Below, piece by piece: positions 51,489 to 58,124 of a stretch of 64,000 nucleotides of DNA; the stretch's first letter is position 1, and the number at the start of each line of letters is the position of its first letter. The notes under the pieces were generated by a model. That model made no database searches. It worked only from the letters and a program-made list of their open reading frames with translations, and was not told the DNA's origin. Position numbers and translations under genes: made by a program. Source of the DNA: Faecalicatena contorta. GTDB taxonomy: Bacteria > Bacillota > Clostridia > Lachnospirales > Lachnospiraceae. The stretch lies in the NCBI RefSeq assembly GCF_039521745.1, contig NZ_BAAACT010000168.1; one strand, 5' to 3'.

Positions 51489-53729
51489 ATGGAACAGAAA
51501 AATTTTGAGCAATGGAATGGATTTGCAGCAGGAGATTGGCAGAAAGAGATTAATGTCAGGGATTTTATTCAGAAGAATGTGACCCCATATGAAGGCACGG
51601 ACGAGTTCCTGGAAACGAAAACGGAGAGGACGGAGCGCTTGATGGAGCGTCTTAATAGTCTTTTAAAGCTGGAACAGGATTTTGGCGGCGTGCTGGATAT
51701 CGACACGCAGTCAGTATCGTCTCTGACTGCATACCAGCCAGGCTACCTGGATAAAAATGAGGAACTGATTGTAGGTCTGCAGACGAACCGGCCATTAAAG
51801 AGGGGGGTGAATCCCTTCGGTGGAATCAACATGGCCAGAAAGGCCTGCAAGGCTTACGGTTATGAGCTTTCTGACAAGATCGAACAGGAATTCCAGTACA
51901 GGACAACCCACAACGACGGTGTTTTCCGCGTGTACACGGATGAGATGCGCAAAGTCCGGCACGCGGGTATACTGACGGGGCTTCCGGATGCTTATGGAAG
52001 AGGACGGATTATCGGAGACTACCGCAGGGTGGCTCTGTACGGAGTGGATATTCTGATAGAGGAGAAGCAGAATGACAAGAGAATCATCGGCGAGGGGGAT
52101 TTTGATGTCGAGTCCATCCGTTTATCGGAAGAAGTGTTCCAGCAAATCAATTTCCTTAATAAGATGAAGGAAATGGCACAGATGTACGGTTACGATATTT
52201 CAGAACCTGCACATAATGCCAGGGAAGCTGTCCAATGGACTTATTTTGCGTATCTCGCAGCCATCAAGGAGCAGAACGGCGCCGCCATGTCACTGGGGCG
52301 GACCAGCAGTTTTCTGGATATTTATATTCAGAGAGACATCGAGGCGGGACTGCTGGACGAGGTGCATGCCCAGGAGCTGATTGATGATTTTGTGATGAAG
52401 CTGCGCATGGCAAGGCATCTGCGCACGCCGGAATATAATGAATTGTTTGGCGGGGACCCCATGTGGATTACAGAGTCCATTGGCGGAATGGACGAACAGG
52501 GCCGCACGCTGGTGACAAAGAACAGTTTTCGTTTCCTGAATACGCTTTACAACCTTGGACCGGCTCCGGAGCCGAACCTGACGGTGCTGTGGTCCGAAAA
52601 ATTGCCCCGGGGCTTTAAGGATTTCTGCGCAAAGGCTTCCATTGATACGGATGCGATCCAATATGAGAACGATGATCTGATGAGACCGGTATATGGGGAT
52701 GATTATGGAATTGCCTGCTGTGTGTCTGCGATGAAGATCGGGAAGCAGATGCAGTTCTTTGGGGCAAGGTGCAACCTGCCGAAACTGCTTCTGCTGGCGC
52801 TTAACGGCGGATATGATACCTATACCAAGTCTCCGGCTGGACCGGAGATGCCGGTATATGAAGGAGATATACTGGACTTTGATACTGTAATGCAGCGGTT
52901 TGAAAAGTACAGGGAATGGATCTGCCGTCTCTATATAAATACCCTGAATGTGATCCACTATATGCATGATAAGTATGCCTATGAGAAGACACAGATGGCG
53001 CTTCATGATACCGAAGTGGAACGTTTTATGGCATGCGGGGTTGCGGGGCTGTCTGTACTGACAGATTCCCTGAGCGCCATCAAATACGCAAGGGTAAAGG
53101 TTATCAGAGATGAGAACGGATACATAGTGGATTTTGAAACACAGGGAGAATTTCCAACCTATGGAAATGATGACGACAGAGCCGATGAAATTGCAAGGAA
53201 CATTCTGGCCGATATGTCTGCGGAGCTGAAGAAGACGAAGACATACCGTGATGCAGTACACACGCTGTCTGTCCTGACCATTACCTCCAATGTCATGTAT
53301 GGGAAGAAGACCGGCGCAACCCCGGATGGGCGCAAGGCGAAAGAGCCGTTCGCACCCGGAGCAAATCCGATGCATAACCGGGAGAAGAACGGAGCGCTGG
53401 CATCCCTGAATTCTGTAGCCAAGCTCTCCTATGAAGACTGCCGTGACGGGATATCCAATACCTTTTCCATTACTCCGGATACGCTGGGCAGGACAGAAGA
53501 GGAACGGCTTGAGAATCTGGTGAATATCCTGGATGGATATTTCCGGCAGATGGCGCACCACGTGAATGTAAATGTAATAAACCGTGCAATGCTGATGGAG
53601 GCTTATGAGAATCCGGCAAAATACCCGAATCTGACAATCCGGGTTTCCGGATATGCGGTAAACTTCCACAAGCTGTCAAGAGAGCAGCAGAAGGAAGTAA
53701 TTATGCGTACTTTCCACGAAAAGATGTAG
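51489..53729 (+). CDS. pflB: Pyruvate formate-lyase (formate C-acetyltransferase)
   Basis: A 746-residue glycyl radical enzyme converting pyruvate and CoA to acetyl-CoA and formate. The adjacent catalytic cysteines are Cys410-Cys411 (GIACCVSAM), and the radical glycine is Gly721 (RVSGYAV). The length and the blocks LQTNRPLKRGVNPFGGI and GLPDAYGRGRIIGDYRR match true PflB, not glycerol or choline lyases. The start at 51489 follows GGAGG with 8-nt spacing. It is under a ZTP riboswitch. No PFL-activating enzyme gene is next to it; a flavodoxin, the type of protein that feeds the activase, follows after 38 nt. Confidence 0.95.
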   Translation: MEQKNFEQWNGFAAGDWQKEINVRDFIQKNVTPYEGTDEFLETKTERTERLMERLNSLLKLEQDFGGVLDIDTQSVSSLTAYQPGYLDKNEELIVGLQTNRPLKRGVNPFGGINMARKACKAYGYELSDKIEQEFQYRTTHNDGVFRVYTDEMRKVRHAGILTGLPDAYGRGRIIGDYRRVALYGVDILIEEKQNDKRIIGEGDFDVESIRLSEEVFQQINFLNKMKEMAQMYGYDISEPAHNAREAVQWTYFAYLAAIKEQNGAAMSLGRTSSFLDIYIQRDIEAGLLDEVHAQELIDDFVMKLRMARHLRTPEYNELFGGDPMWITESIGGMDEQGRTLVTKNSFRFLNTLYNLGPAPEPNLTVLWSEKLPRGFKDFCAKASIDTDAIQYENDDLMRPVYGDDYGIACCVSAMKIGKQMQFFGARCNLPKLLLLALNGGYDTYTKSPAGPEMPVYEGDILDFDTVMQRFEKYREWICRLYINTLNVIHYMHDKYAYEKTQMALHDTEVERFMACGVAGLSVLTDSLSAIKYARVKVIRDENGYIVDFETQGEFPTYGNDDDRADEIARNILADMSAELKKTKTYRDAVHTLSVLTITSNVMYGKKTGATPDGRKAKEPFAPGANPMHNREKNGALASLNSVAKLSYEDCRDGISNTFSITPDTLGRTEEERLENLVNILDGYFRQMAHHVNVNVINRAMLMEAYENPAKYPNLTIRVSGYAVNFHKLSREQQKEVIMRTFHEKM

Positions 53730-53767
53730 AATAAAAAGAGAGCACTCAAAGAAAAGAAGGGACAACT

Positions 53768-54265
53768 ATGACATATGAGATCGTATTTGACAGTGCAACC
53801 GGCAATACAAAGCTGCTGGCGGAGAAGATAAAAGAGAGCATGGAGCGGGGGGAATGTGCCTATTTCGGCGGCCCAACGGAGGCTCCTGCACAGTCTGAAC
53901 TGATATTTGCAGGATTCTGGACGGATCGCGGAAACTGCAGTGAGGGAATGAGGAACTTTCTGGAGAGGCTGAATGAGAAAGAGGTATTTCTGTTTGGTAC
54001 AGCGGGCTTCGGCGTCATGCGGGAATACTTTGACAGTATTCTGGAAAGAGTAGAATCATATCTACCGGATAGTTGTACTGTGAAGGGGACATTCATGTGT
54101 CAGGGCCGGATGCAGGAGAACGTAAAGAAGCGTTACGAGGCCATGCTGGAGAACGACCCGGCGGATGCACGGATAAAGGCAATGCTGGATAACTATGAAA
54201 AGGCGCTGCCGCATCCCAACAGTGAAGATTTGCAGGAATTAGAAGAAAGATTGAAGAAGCTATGA
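53768..54265 (+). CDS. Flavodoxin-family protein
   Basis: A 165-residue single-domain flavodoxin. FDSATGNTKLLAEKI is the FMN phosphate loop; LIFAGFWTDRGNCSEGMRNFL and EVFLFGTAGFG contact the flavin ring. The C-terminal stretch FMCQGRMQENVKKRYEAML is typical of a small Clostridial group that includes the bilirubin-reduction accessory BilS, but no bilR-like reductase is here. Its place after pflB suggests it may donate electrons to the PFL-activating enzyme or another radical enzyme; that is inference. It overlaps the next gene by 4 nt. Confidence 0.82.
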   Translation: MTYEIVFDSATGNTKLLAEKIKESMERGECAYFGGPTEAPAQSELIFAGFWTDRGNCSEGMRNFLERLNEKEVFLFGTAGFGVMREYFDSILERVESYLPDSCTVKGTFMCQGRMQENVKKRYEAMLENDPADARIKAMLDNYEKALPHPNSEDLQELEERLKKL

Positions 54266-54762
54266 ATATGACAGAACAGGTAAGCCACGAGTTTGAACCC
54301 GTATTTGACAAGAATTCCAGGGTGTTGGTCCTGGGCACATTCCCATCCGTAAAATCCAGGGAAAACCAGTTTTATTACGGTCACCCACAGAACCGTTTTT
54401 GGAAGATTATCGCACGTTTAACTGAAAGCGAAGTGCCGGAGACGATTGCAGATAAGAAAAAGATACTGCTGGACCATGGCATTGCAGTCTGGGATGTCAT
54501 CGCCAGCTGTGAGATCCGGGGATCCAGTGACAGCAGTATCCGAAATGTGGTGCCCGCAGACTTATCCAGGATACTGGACAACTGCAGCATCAAACAGATC
54601 TATGCCAATGGGGGAACTGCCAAAAAACTATATGAAAAATACAGCAGGCCGAAGACCGGCAGGCCAATAACCGGCCTGCCCTCCACAAGTCCGGCGAATG
54701 CCGCTTACTCAGCAGACCGTCTGATGGAAAGCTGGGGAGAAATAAAAAAGTTTATTTTTTAG
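54262..54762 (+). CDS. DNA-deoxyinosine glycosylase (uracil-DNA glycosylase superfamily)
   Basis: A 166-residue protein of the hypoxanthine-DNA glycosylase group. VLVLGTFPSVKSRENQFYYGHPQNRFWKIIA is the family's water-activating and base-binding region, and LPSTSPANA is the late DNA-binding loop corresponding to motif B of the UDG superfamily. It would excise hypoxanthine arising from adenine deamination. It overlaps the flavodoxin stop by ATGA, so it is co-transcribed with pflB despite unrelated chemistry. A strong terminator follows directly. Confidence 0.88.
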   Translation: MNMTEQVSHEFEPVFDKNSRVLVLGTFPSVKSRENQFYYGHPQNRFWKIIARLTESEVPETIADKKKILLDHGIAVWDVIASCEIRGSSDSSIRNVVPADLSRILDNCSIKQIYANGGTAKKLYEKYSRPKTGRPITGLPSTSPANAAYSADRLMESWGEIKKFIF

Positions 54763-54794
54763 CTCAAAGGGGTCAGACCCCTTTGAGTTTTTTT
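54763..54794 (+). terminator. Strong terminator of the pflB operon
   Basis: ctcaaaggggt (54763-54773) and acccctttgag (54777-54787) are perfect 11-bp arms around cag, followed by seven Ts. Confidence 0.9.
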
Positions 54795-54889
54795 CTGTTT
54801 ACAGGAGTTTAATACAATATTAACATCCGCATGCTGGAGGTATGTTCCGCAGGATGCTAACATATATTAGTAAAAGACTCGTTATTATT

Positions 54890-54915
54890 CACGGCCCATA
54901 GGCCGTAGATAGTAC
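54890..54915. repeat. Palindromic dispersed repeat, family 2, third copy
   Basis: A ttattattcacggcccataggccgtagatagta-type palindrome with ACGGCC/GGCCGT stem, related to 48188-48223 and 39534-39572. It lies ahead of the alarmone synthetase gene. Confidence 0.5.
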
Positions 54916-54971
54916 AAAGCCCCTATTATGAGGTCTTATATGAAATATAAACAGAGAGAAGCATCGTTTGA

Positions 54972-55598
54972 ATGAAAAAGAAAAATAATAAGTTGAAAGC
55001 GAATTTGGTTAACAGTGATTTTAGTATTAAGGGCGAGTGTGCGATCAGCCTGCTTCTGACCAAACTGGATATCATTAATATCGAGCTGTCGATGGAGCTG
55101 GACCGCAATGTGATTCAGATGAAGACAGGGCGTATGAAATCCTATGAGAGTACCTGCAAGAAAATGGACAGAAAGGGGATTGAGAAAACCTTTTCGAATG
55201 CGCTGGAAAAAGTAAATGACCTGATCGGGGTGCGTGCGGTCTGCTCTTATATGGATGATATTTACCGAATCGCAGAGATTTTTTCGGAGCAGAAGGACGT
55301 TAAGATTGTAAAAGTAAAGGATTATATAAAAAATCCGAAGACATCCGGATACCGGAGCCTTCACTTGATTATGGAAATCCCCATTGGATTCCAGGGCGGC
55401 ACCCAGTGGATGAAAGCAGAGCTTCAGCTGCGCACTGCGGCCATGGACTACTGGGCGAATCTGGATCATCAGCTGAGATACAAAAAGGGCAGGCGCGAAG
55501 CGGAACTAATCGACAATGAGCTGCAGAAATGTTCGGAAACTATTGGAAAACTGGATCAGACTATGTTGGAAATCCGAAAAAAAATAGATAAAATATAA
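54972..55598 (+). CDS. Small alarmone synthetase ((p)ppGpp synthetase, RelQ-like)
   Basis: A 208-residue synthetase-only RelA/SpoT-fold protein. LIGVRAVCSYMDDIYRIAE, VKVKDYIKNPKTSGYRSLHLIM and the EAELQLRTAAMDYWANLDHQLRYK block are the synthetase motifs with the catalytic Glu; no hydrolase or TGS/ACT domain is present. It transfers pyrophosphate from ATP to GTP/GDP in stress. It is monocistronic. The C-terminus is charged and probably helical, as in tetrameric RelQ proteins. Whether it is of RelQ or RelP type needs comparison. Confidence 0.9.
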   Translation: MKKKNNKLKANLVNSDFSIKGECAISLLLTKLDIINIELSMELDRNVIQMKTGRMKSYESTCKKMDRKGIEKTFSNALEKVNDLIGVRAVCSYMDDIYRIAEIFSEQKDVKIVKVKDYIKNPKTSGYRSLHLIMEIPIGFQGGTQWMKAELQLRTAAMDYWANLDHQLRYKKGRREAELIDNELQKCSETIGKLDQTMLEIRKKIDKI

Positions 55599-55632
55599 AG
55601 CCCAGGCCTAAATAATAACAGGACAGTCATAT

Positions 55633-55661
55633 TTGCTTTCTTAGAAAAACTGTATTATACT
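55633..55661 (+). promoter_or_regulatory. Promoter of the nucleotidyltransferase gene
   Basis: TTGCTT (55633-55638), 17 nt, TATACT (55656-55661), about 75 nt before the start codon. Confidence 0.6.
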
Positions 55662-55735
55662 GATACTATGCGGGATATGAGCCAAGAAAAAGCGGATGTG
55701 CCATACCCCCAGAATACGGGAGAGGAGCCGGGAAA

Positions 55736-56302
55736 ATGGTCGAGACAGGGGTTATACATGGAAGATTTCAGATCTTTCATTTAAAACATATGGAGTATTT
55801 GCTGGCAGCAAAAATGAGATGCAAAAAGCTTTTTATAGGGATTACACATCCTGATATCTCATCATTCGCAGCTACATCGGATCTGGATCAGCACGGAACA
55901 ACGAGAAGAGATAACCCGCTCACATATTTTGAGCGTCTGGAAATGATAGAAGGAGCGCTGGCTGACTTTGGAGTAGGTCGGGAAGAATACGAGATCATCC
56001 CGTTCCCCATCAGCCATCCAGAACTCATTCTCCAGTATGCACCGAAAGATGCAACCTACTATATGAGTATCTGCAGTGACTGGGACGAAGAGCGCTGCCA
56101 AACACTCCAGGGCCTGGGGCTGGAGGTCGAGGTACTGTGGAGAAAAAGCAGAGAAGAAAAAGGAATCACAGGAGACGAAATCAGAAGACTAATTGCTGCT
56201 GATAAAGAATGGCAGCAGTATGTACCAAAGACCGTGGGTGAATACCTCACCAGCCATTCTATCACCGAGAGGATACGTGGGGTGCAGTATTTGTATGAGT
56301 AG
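55736..56302 (+). CDS. Nicotinamide-nucleotide adenylyltransferase-like protein (cytidylyltransferase fold)
   Basis: A 188-residue nucleotidyltransferase resembling the NadM/archaeal NMN adenylyltransferase group. GVIHGRFQIFHLKHMEYLL holds the HxGH-type motif, here with Lys in place of Gly (HLKH). GITGDEIRRLI corresponds to the C-terminal ISxTxIR motif. It would join NMN and ATP to NAD in salvage. The changed Gly could affect catalysis, so a related phosphate nucleotidyltransfer is possible. GAGGAGCCGGG precedes the ATG. A giant hairpin starts 8 nt after the stop. Confidence 0.8.
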   Translation: MVETGVIHGRFQIFHLKHMEYLLAAKMRCKKLFIGITHPDISSFAATSDLDQHGTTRRDNPLTYFERLEMIEGALADFGVGREEYEIIPFPISHPELILQYAPKDATYYMSICSDWDEERCQTLQGLGLEVEVLWRKSREEKGITGDEIRRLIAADKEWQQYVPKTVGEYLTSHSITERIRGVQYLYE

Positions 56303-56309
56303 GGGGGCC

Positions 56310-56559
56310 GCTGCCGGAGCCGGACATAGGGATGGCTGGAAACGGGATGGGGGCTGTAAGCTGGAGTAGAGGAAAAAAGACGGCAGACAGGGGGAACCTG
56401 GACACATCACCCAAAGCCTTGATGGCTTTGCGCGCTGGGTCCAGGGAATATTGTAATTCGGAATTACAATATTCCCCCCTGTCTGCCGTCTTTTTTCCTC
56501 TACTCCACCTAACAGCCCCCAAGACGCTTCCAGCCATCCCTATGTCCGGCTCCGGCAGC
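56310..56559. repeat. Giant forked hairpin, element A
   Basis: Three stacked helices: a perfect 31-bp outer stem (56310-56340 with 56529-56559), a 9-bp stem (56349-56357 with 56512-56520) and a perfect 33-bp inner stem (56362-56394 with 56475-56507) containing A6/T6 like a bidirectional terminator. The apex forks into ctggac/gtccag with aaagcc/ggctttt-type inner pairing (56398-56444) and a perfect 15-bp palindrome (56445-56459 with 56461-56475). Open frames on both strands through here are by-products of the palindrome. Confidence 0.85.
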
Positions 56560-56759
56560 TGGGTACATCAAATCGGAAATAATGCACATGTGGGACGTAT
56601 ACGGTAGAGGCGGATCTGCGCGGCGGAAGCGGTTAATTACTACTCCTAAAATACTGTATACACGCCCCCGTATGTTAAGATCCCGCTTATCCAATCCCAT
56701 CCGCTGCTACCGAATTGCCCCCACCATAAGGCATGCCTTCAAATCCGGAAGAAGCCCAG
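56560..56759. other. Spacer between two giant hairpins
   Basis: Two hundred bases without convincing coding sequence, promoter or further long inverted repeats. Short open frames on both strands have no recognisable domain. Confidence 0.5.
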
Positions 56760-57054
56760 CCTGTCTGGAATGGGGAACGGGAGGGCGGCGGGAAAGAAGG
56801 GATGGTTCCTGGAAGTATAGAGTGCGCGGTCTAGAAGTACTTACACAAAAGAAACTGCCCACGAGGGATGGCAAGTGATTTACCAAATCACTTGCCAGTA
56901 CAACCTAAGACGAGAAAGCATCAAGCTTTCTCGTTGCATGTTGTACGTGCCCTCGTGGGCAGCTTCTTTTGTGTTAGTACTTCTCCGCAAACGGGTGACT
57001 TCCAGGAACCATCCCTTCTTTCCCGCCGCCCTCCCGTTCCCCATTCCAGACAGG
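56760..57054. repeat. Giant forked hairpin, element B
   Basis: The outer stem is a perfect 57-bp inverted repeat (56760-56816 with 56998-57054). After an internal loop of 16 and 13 nt comes a 35-bp stem with two mismatches (56833-56867 with 56950-56984) containing ACACAAAAGAA. The apex forks into a perfect 13-bp hairpin (56869-56881 with 56885-56897) and a GTACAAC/GTTGTAC stem (56898-56904, 56940-56946) carrying a perfect 10-bp hairpin (56910-56919, 56925-56934). It ends 25 nt beyond the stop of the hemolysin III gene. Confidence 0.88.
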
Positions 57055-57079
57055 CGGACTATTTCCCATGAATCCTGCC

Positions 57080-57739
57080 TTAAGGAAGCAAAAAAGCATA
57101 CATCAATACGAAGTGGCAGGCGCTTCCCCCCATTACGAACAAATGGAAGATTTCGTGGCTTCCGAAATTTTTATGTTTGTTATCGAAGATGGGCACTTTC
57201 AGTGCATAGATGATTCCTCCGATTGTATAGATAATCCCTCCTGCAAGGAGCCAGAAGAATCCGGCTCTGGACATGTTATTCAAGATCTGCGTGAATGCCA
57301 GTACGCAGGTCCATCCCATTCCGATGTACAGAACGGAAGATACCCATTTTGGACAGAAGACCCAGAATGCCTTGATGAGGATTCCTACAATTGCTATGCC
57401 CCAGACAAGTGTCAGAAGAATCCGGCCGGTTTTACCGGGCAGAACAAGGAGACAGATCGGGGTATAACTTCCTGCGATCAGAATAAAAATCATCATATGG
57501 TCAATCTTTTTCAATATGGTATTGACCTTTTCTGATAAATCAAATGTATGATAAGTCGTGCTTGCTGCATATAATAAAATCAGGCTGGCTGCGTATATTG
57601 CCAGAGAAACCACATAGACACTGCTTGGTTCATGTGCCGCCTTTATCAACAACGGAATAGCGGCAAAGATTGCCATTAACATTCCTATAAAATGTGTAAT
57701 TGCACTGCCCGGGTCTTTAATATGCTGCTTCTTAATCAT
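57080..57739 (-). CDS. Hemolysin III / PAQR-family membrane protein
   Basis: A 219-residue membrane protein with seven predicted helices. The conserved pattern is DPGSAITHFIGMLMA in helix 1, then STTYHTF and KKIDHMMIFILIAGSYTPICLL, and the C-terminal HEIFHLFVMGGSACHF. The conserved Ser, Asp and His residues suggest a zinc site as in PAQR proteins. Family members influence membrane lipid state and some are called TrhA; true hemolysin activity is doubtful. It is convergent to the nucleotidyltransferase gene, with both giant hairpins between. AGGAGGCAT precedes the ATG. Confidence 0.88.
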   Translation of the reverse strand: MIKKQHIKDPGSAITHFIGMLMAIFAAIPLLIKAAHEPSSVYVVSLAIYAASLILLYAASTTYHTFDLSEKVNTILKKIDHMMIFILIAGSYTPICLLVLPGKTGRILLTLVWGIAIVGILIKAFWVFCPKWVSSVLYIGMGWTCVLAFTQILNNMSRAGFFWLLAGGIIYTIGGIIYALKVPIFDNKHKNFGSHEIFHLFVMGGSACHFVLMYAFLLP

Positions 57740-57958
57740 AATATCATGCCTCCTAAAAATGAAAACTTTTACATGTAGTTTTTAAAACTATGTTTAGTAT
57801 ATACTTATATTACAACTATTATTACAAAATTGCAAGCGTTTCAGAGATTTTATTTTTTTAGAAACGGAGATATTCCGGACAATTTTCAGGCTGCATGGGA
57901 AGCCGATCGTAACAATTCCGGCCTTCCTGAACTGTAACAGCCGATTACTGGCGGAAAA

Positions 57959-58009
57959 TACAGGCAGCCTGTACTCAAAATTGACAATTGGCGCCAAGTC
58001 TGTTATGAT
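57959..58009 (+). promoter_or_regulatory. Promoter of the RNA helicase gene
   Basis: TTGACA (57981-57986), 17 nt, TATGAT (58004-58009). A palindrome TACAGGC/GCCTGTA (57959-57973) lies just upstream of the -35. The remainder of the 385-nt gap 57740-58124 shows only the attenuator hairpin described separately. Confidence 0.7.
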
Positions 58010-58028
58010 AGCAACTGAGACTATGTGT

Positions 58029-58066
58029 ATATCCTTTACTTGGTGTCCGGTAAAGGGTATTTTTTT
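58029..58066 (+). terminator. Leader attenuator before the RNA helicase
   Basis: ATATCCTTTAC (58029-58039) and GTAAAGGGTAT (58050-58060) pair over 11 bp with one G.T, followed by seven Ts (58060-58066). It lies about 13 nt after the likely start site and 60 nt before the helicase ATG, so transcription would be attenuated in the leader. Confidence 0.75.
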
Positions 58067-58124
58067 GAGATTTTAAAGGTCTGTAAAAATGACACAGAAT
58101 TAAGAATAAGAATAAAGGAGATTT

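Noticed and set aside
52290..53669. Minus-strand 459-codon frame opposite pflB
   Set aside because: pflB is certain on the plus strand with all active-site residues; the antisense frame has no domain or ribosome site.
51489..53729. Choline, glycerol or other catabolic glycyl radical enzyme
   Set aside because: The double Cys at 410-411, length and early motifs match PflB; no microcompartment or specific activase genes are adjacent.
53768..54265. BilS of a bilirubin-reducing operon
   Set aside because: The protein belongs to a similar flavodoxin group, but there is no BilR-type reductase beside it; the neighbours are pflB and a DNA glycosylase.
56262..56607. Open frames on both strands through element A, with similar peptides from each arm
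   Set aside because: They are produced by the inverted repeat: each strand reads the same sequence. No ribosome site or domain supports coding.
56310..57054. Integron attC sites, retron ncRNA or diversity-generating element
   Set aside because: No integrase, reverse transcriptase or cassette structure is nearby, the stems are longer and more perfect than attC sites, and no core GTTRRRY-type ends were seen.
57068..57535. Plus-strand frame opposite hemolysin III
   Set aside because: The minus-strand gene has the seven-helix PAQR pattern; the opposite frame is hydrophilic shadow sequence.
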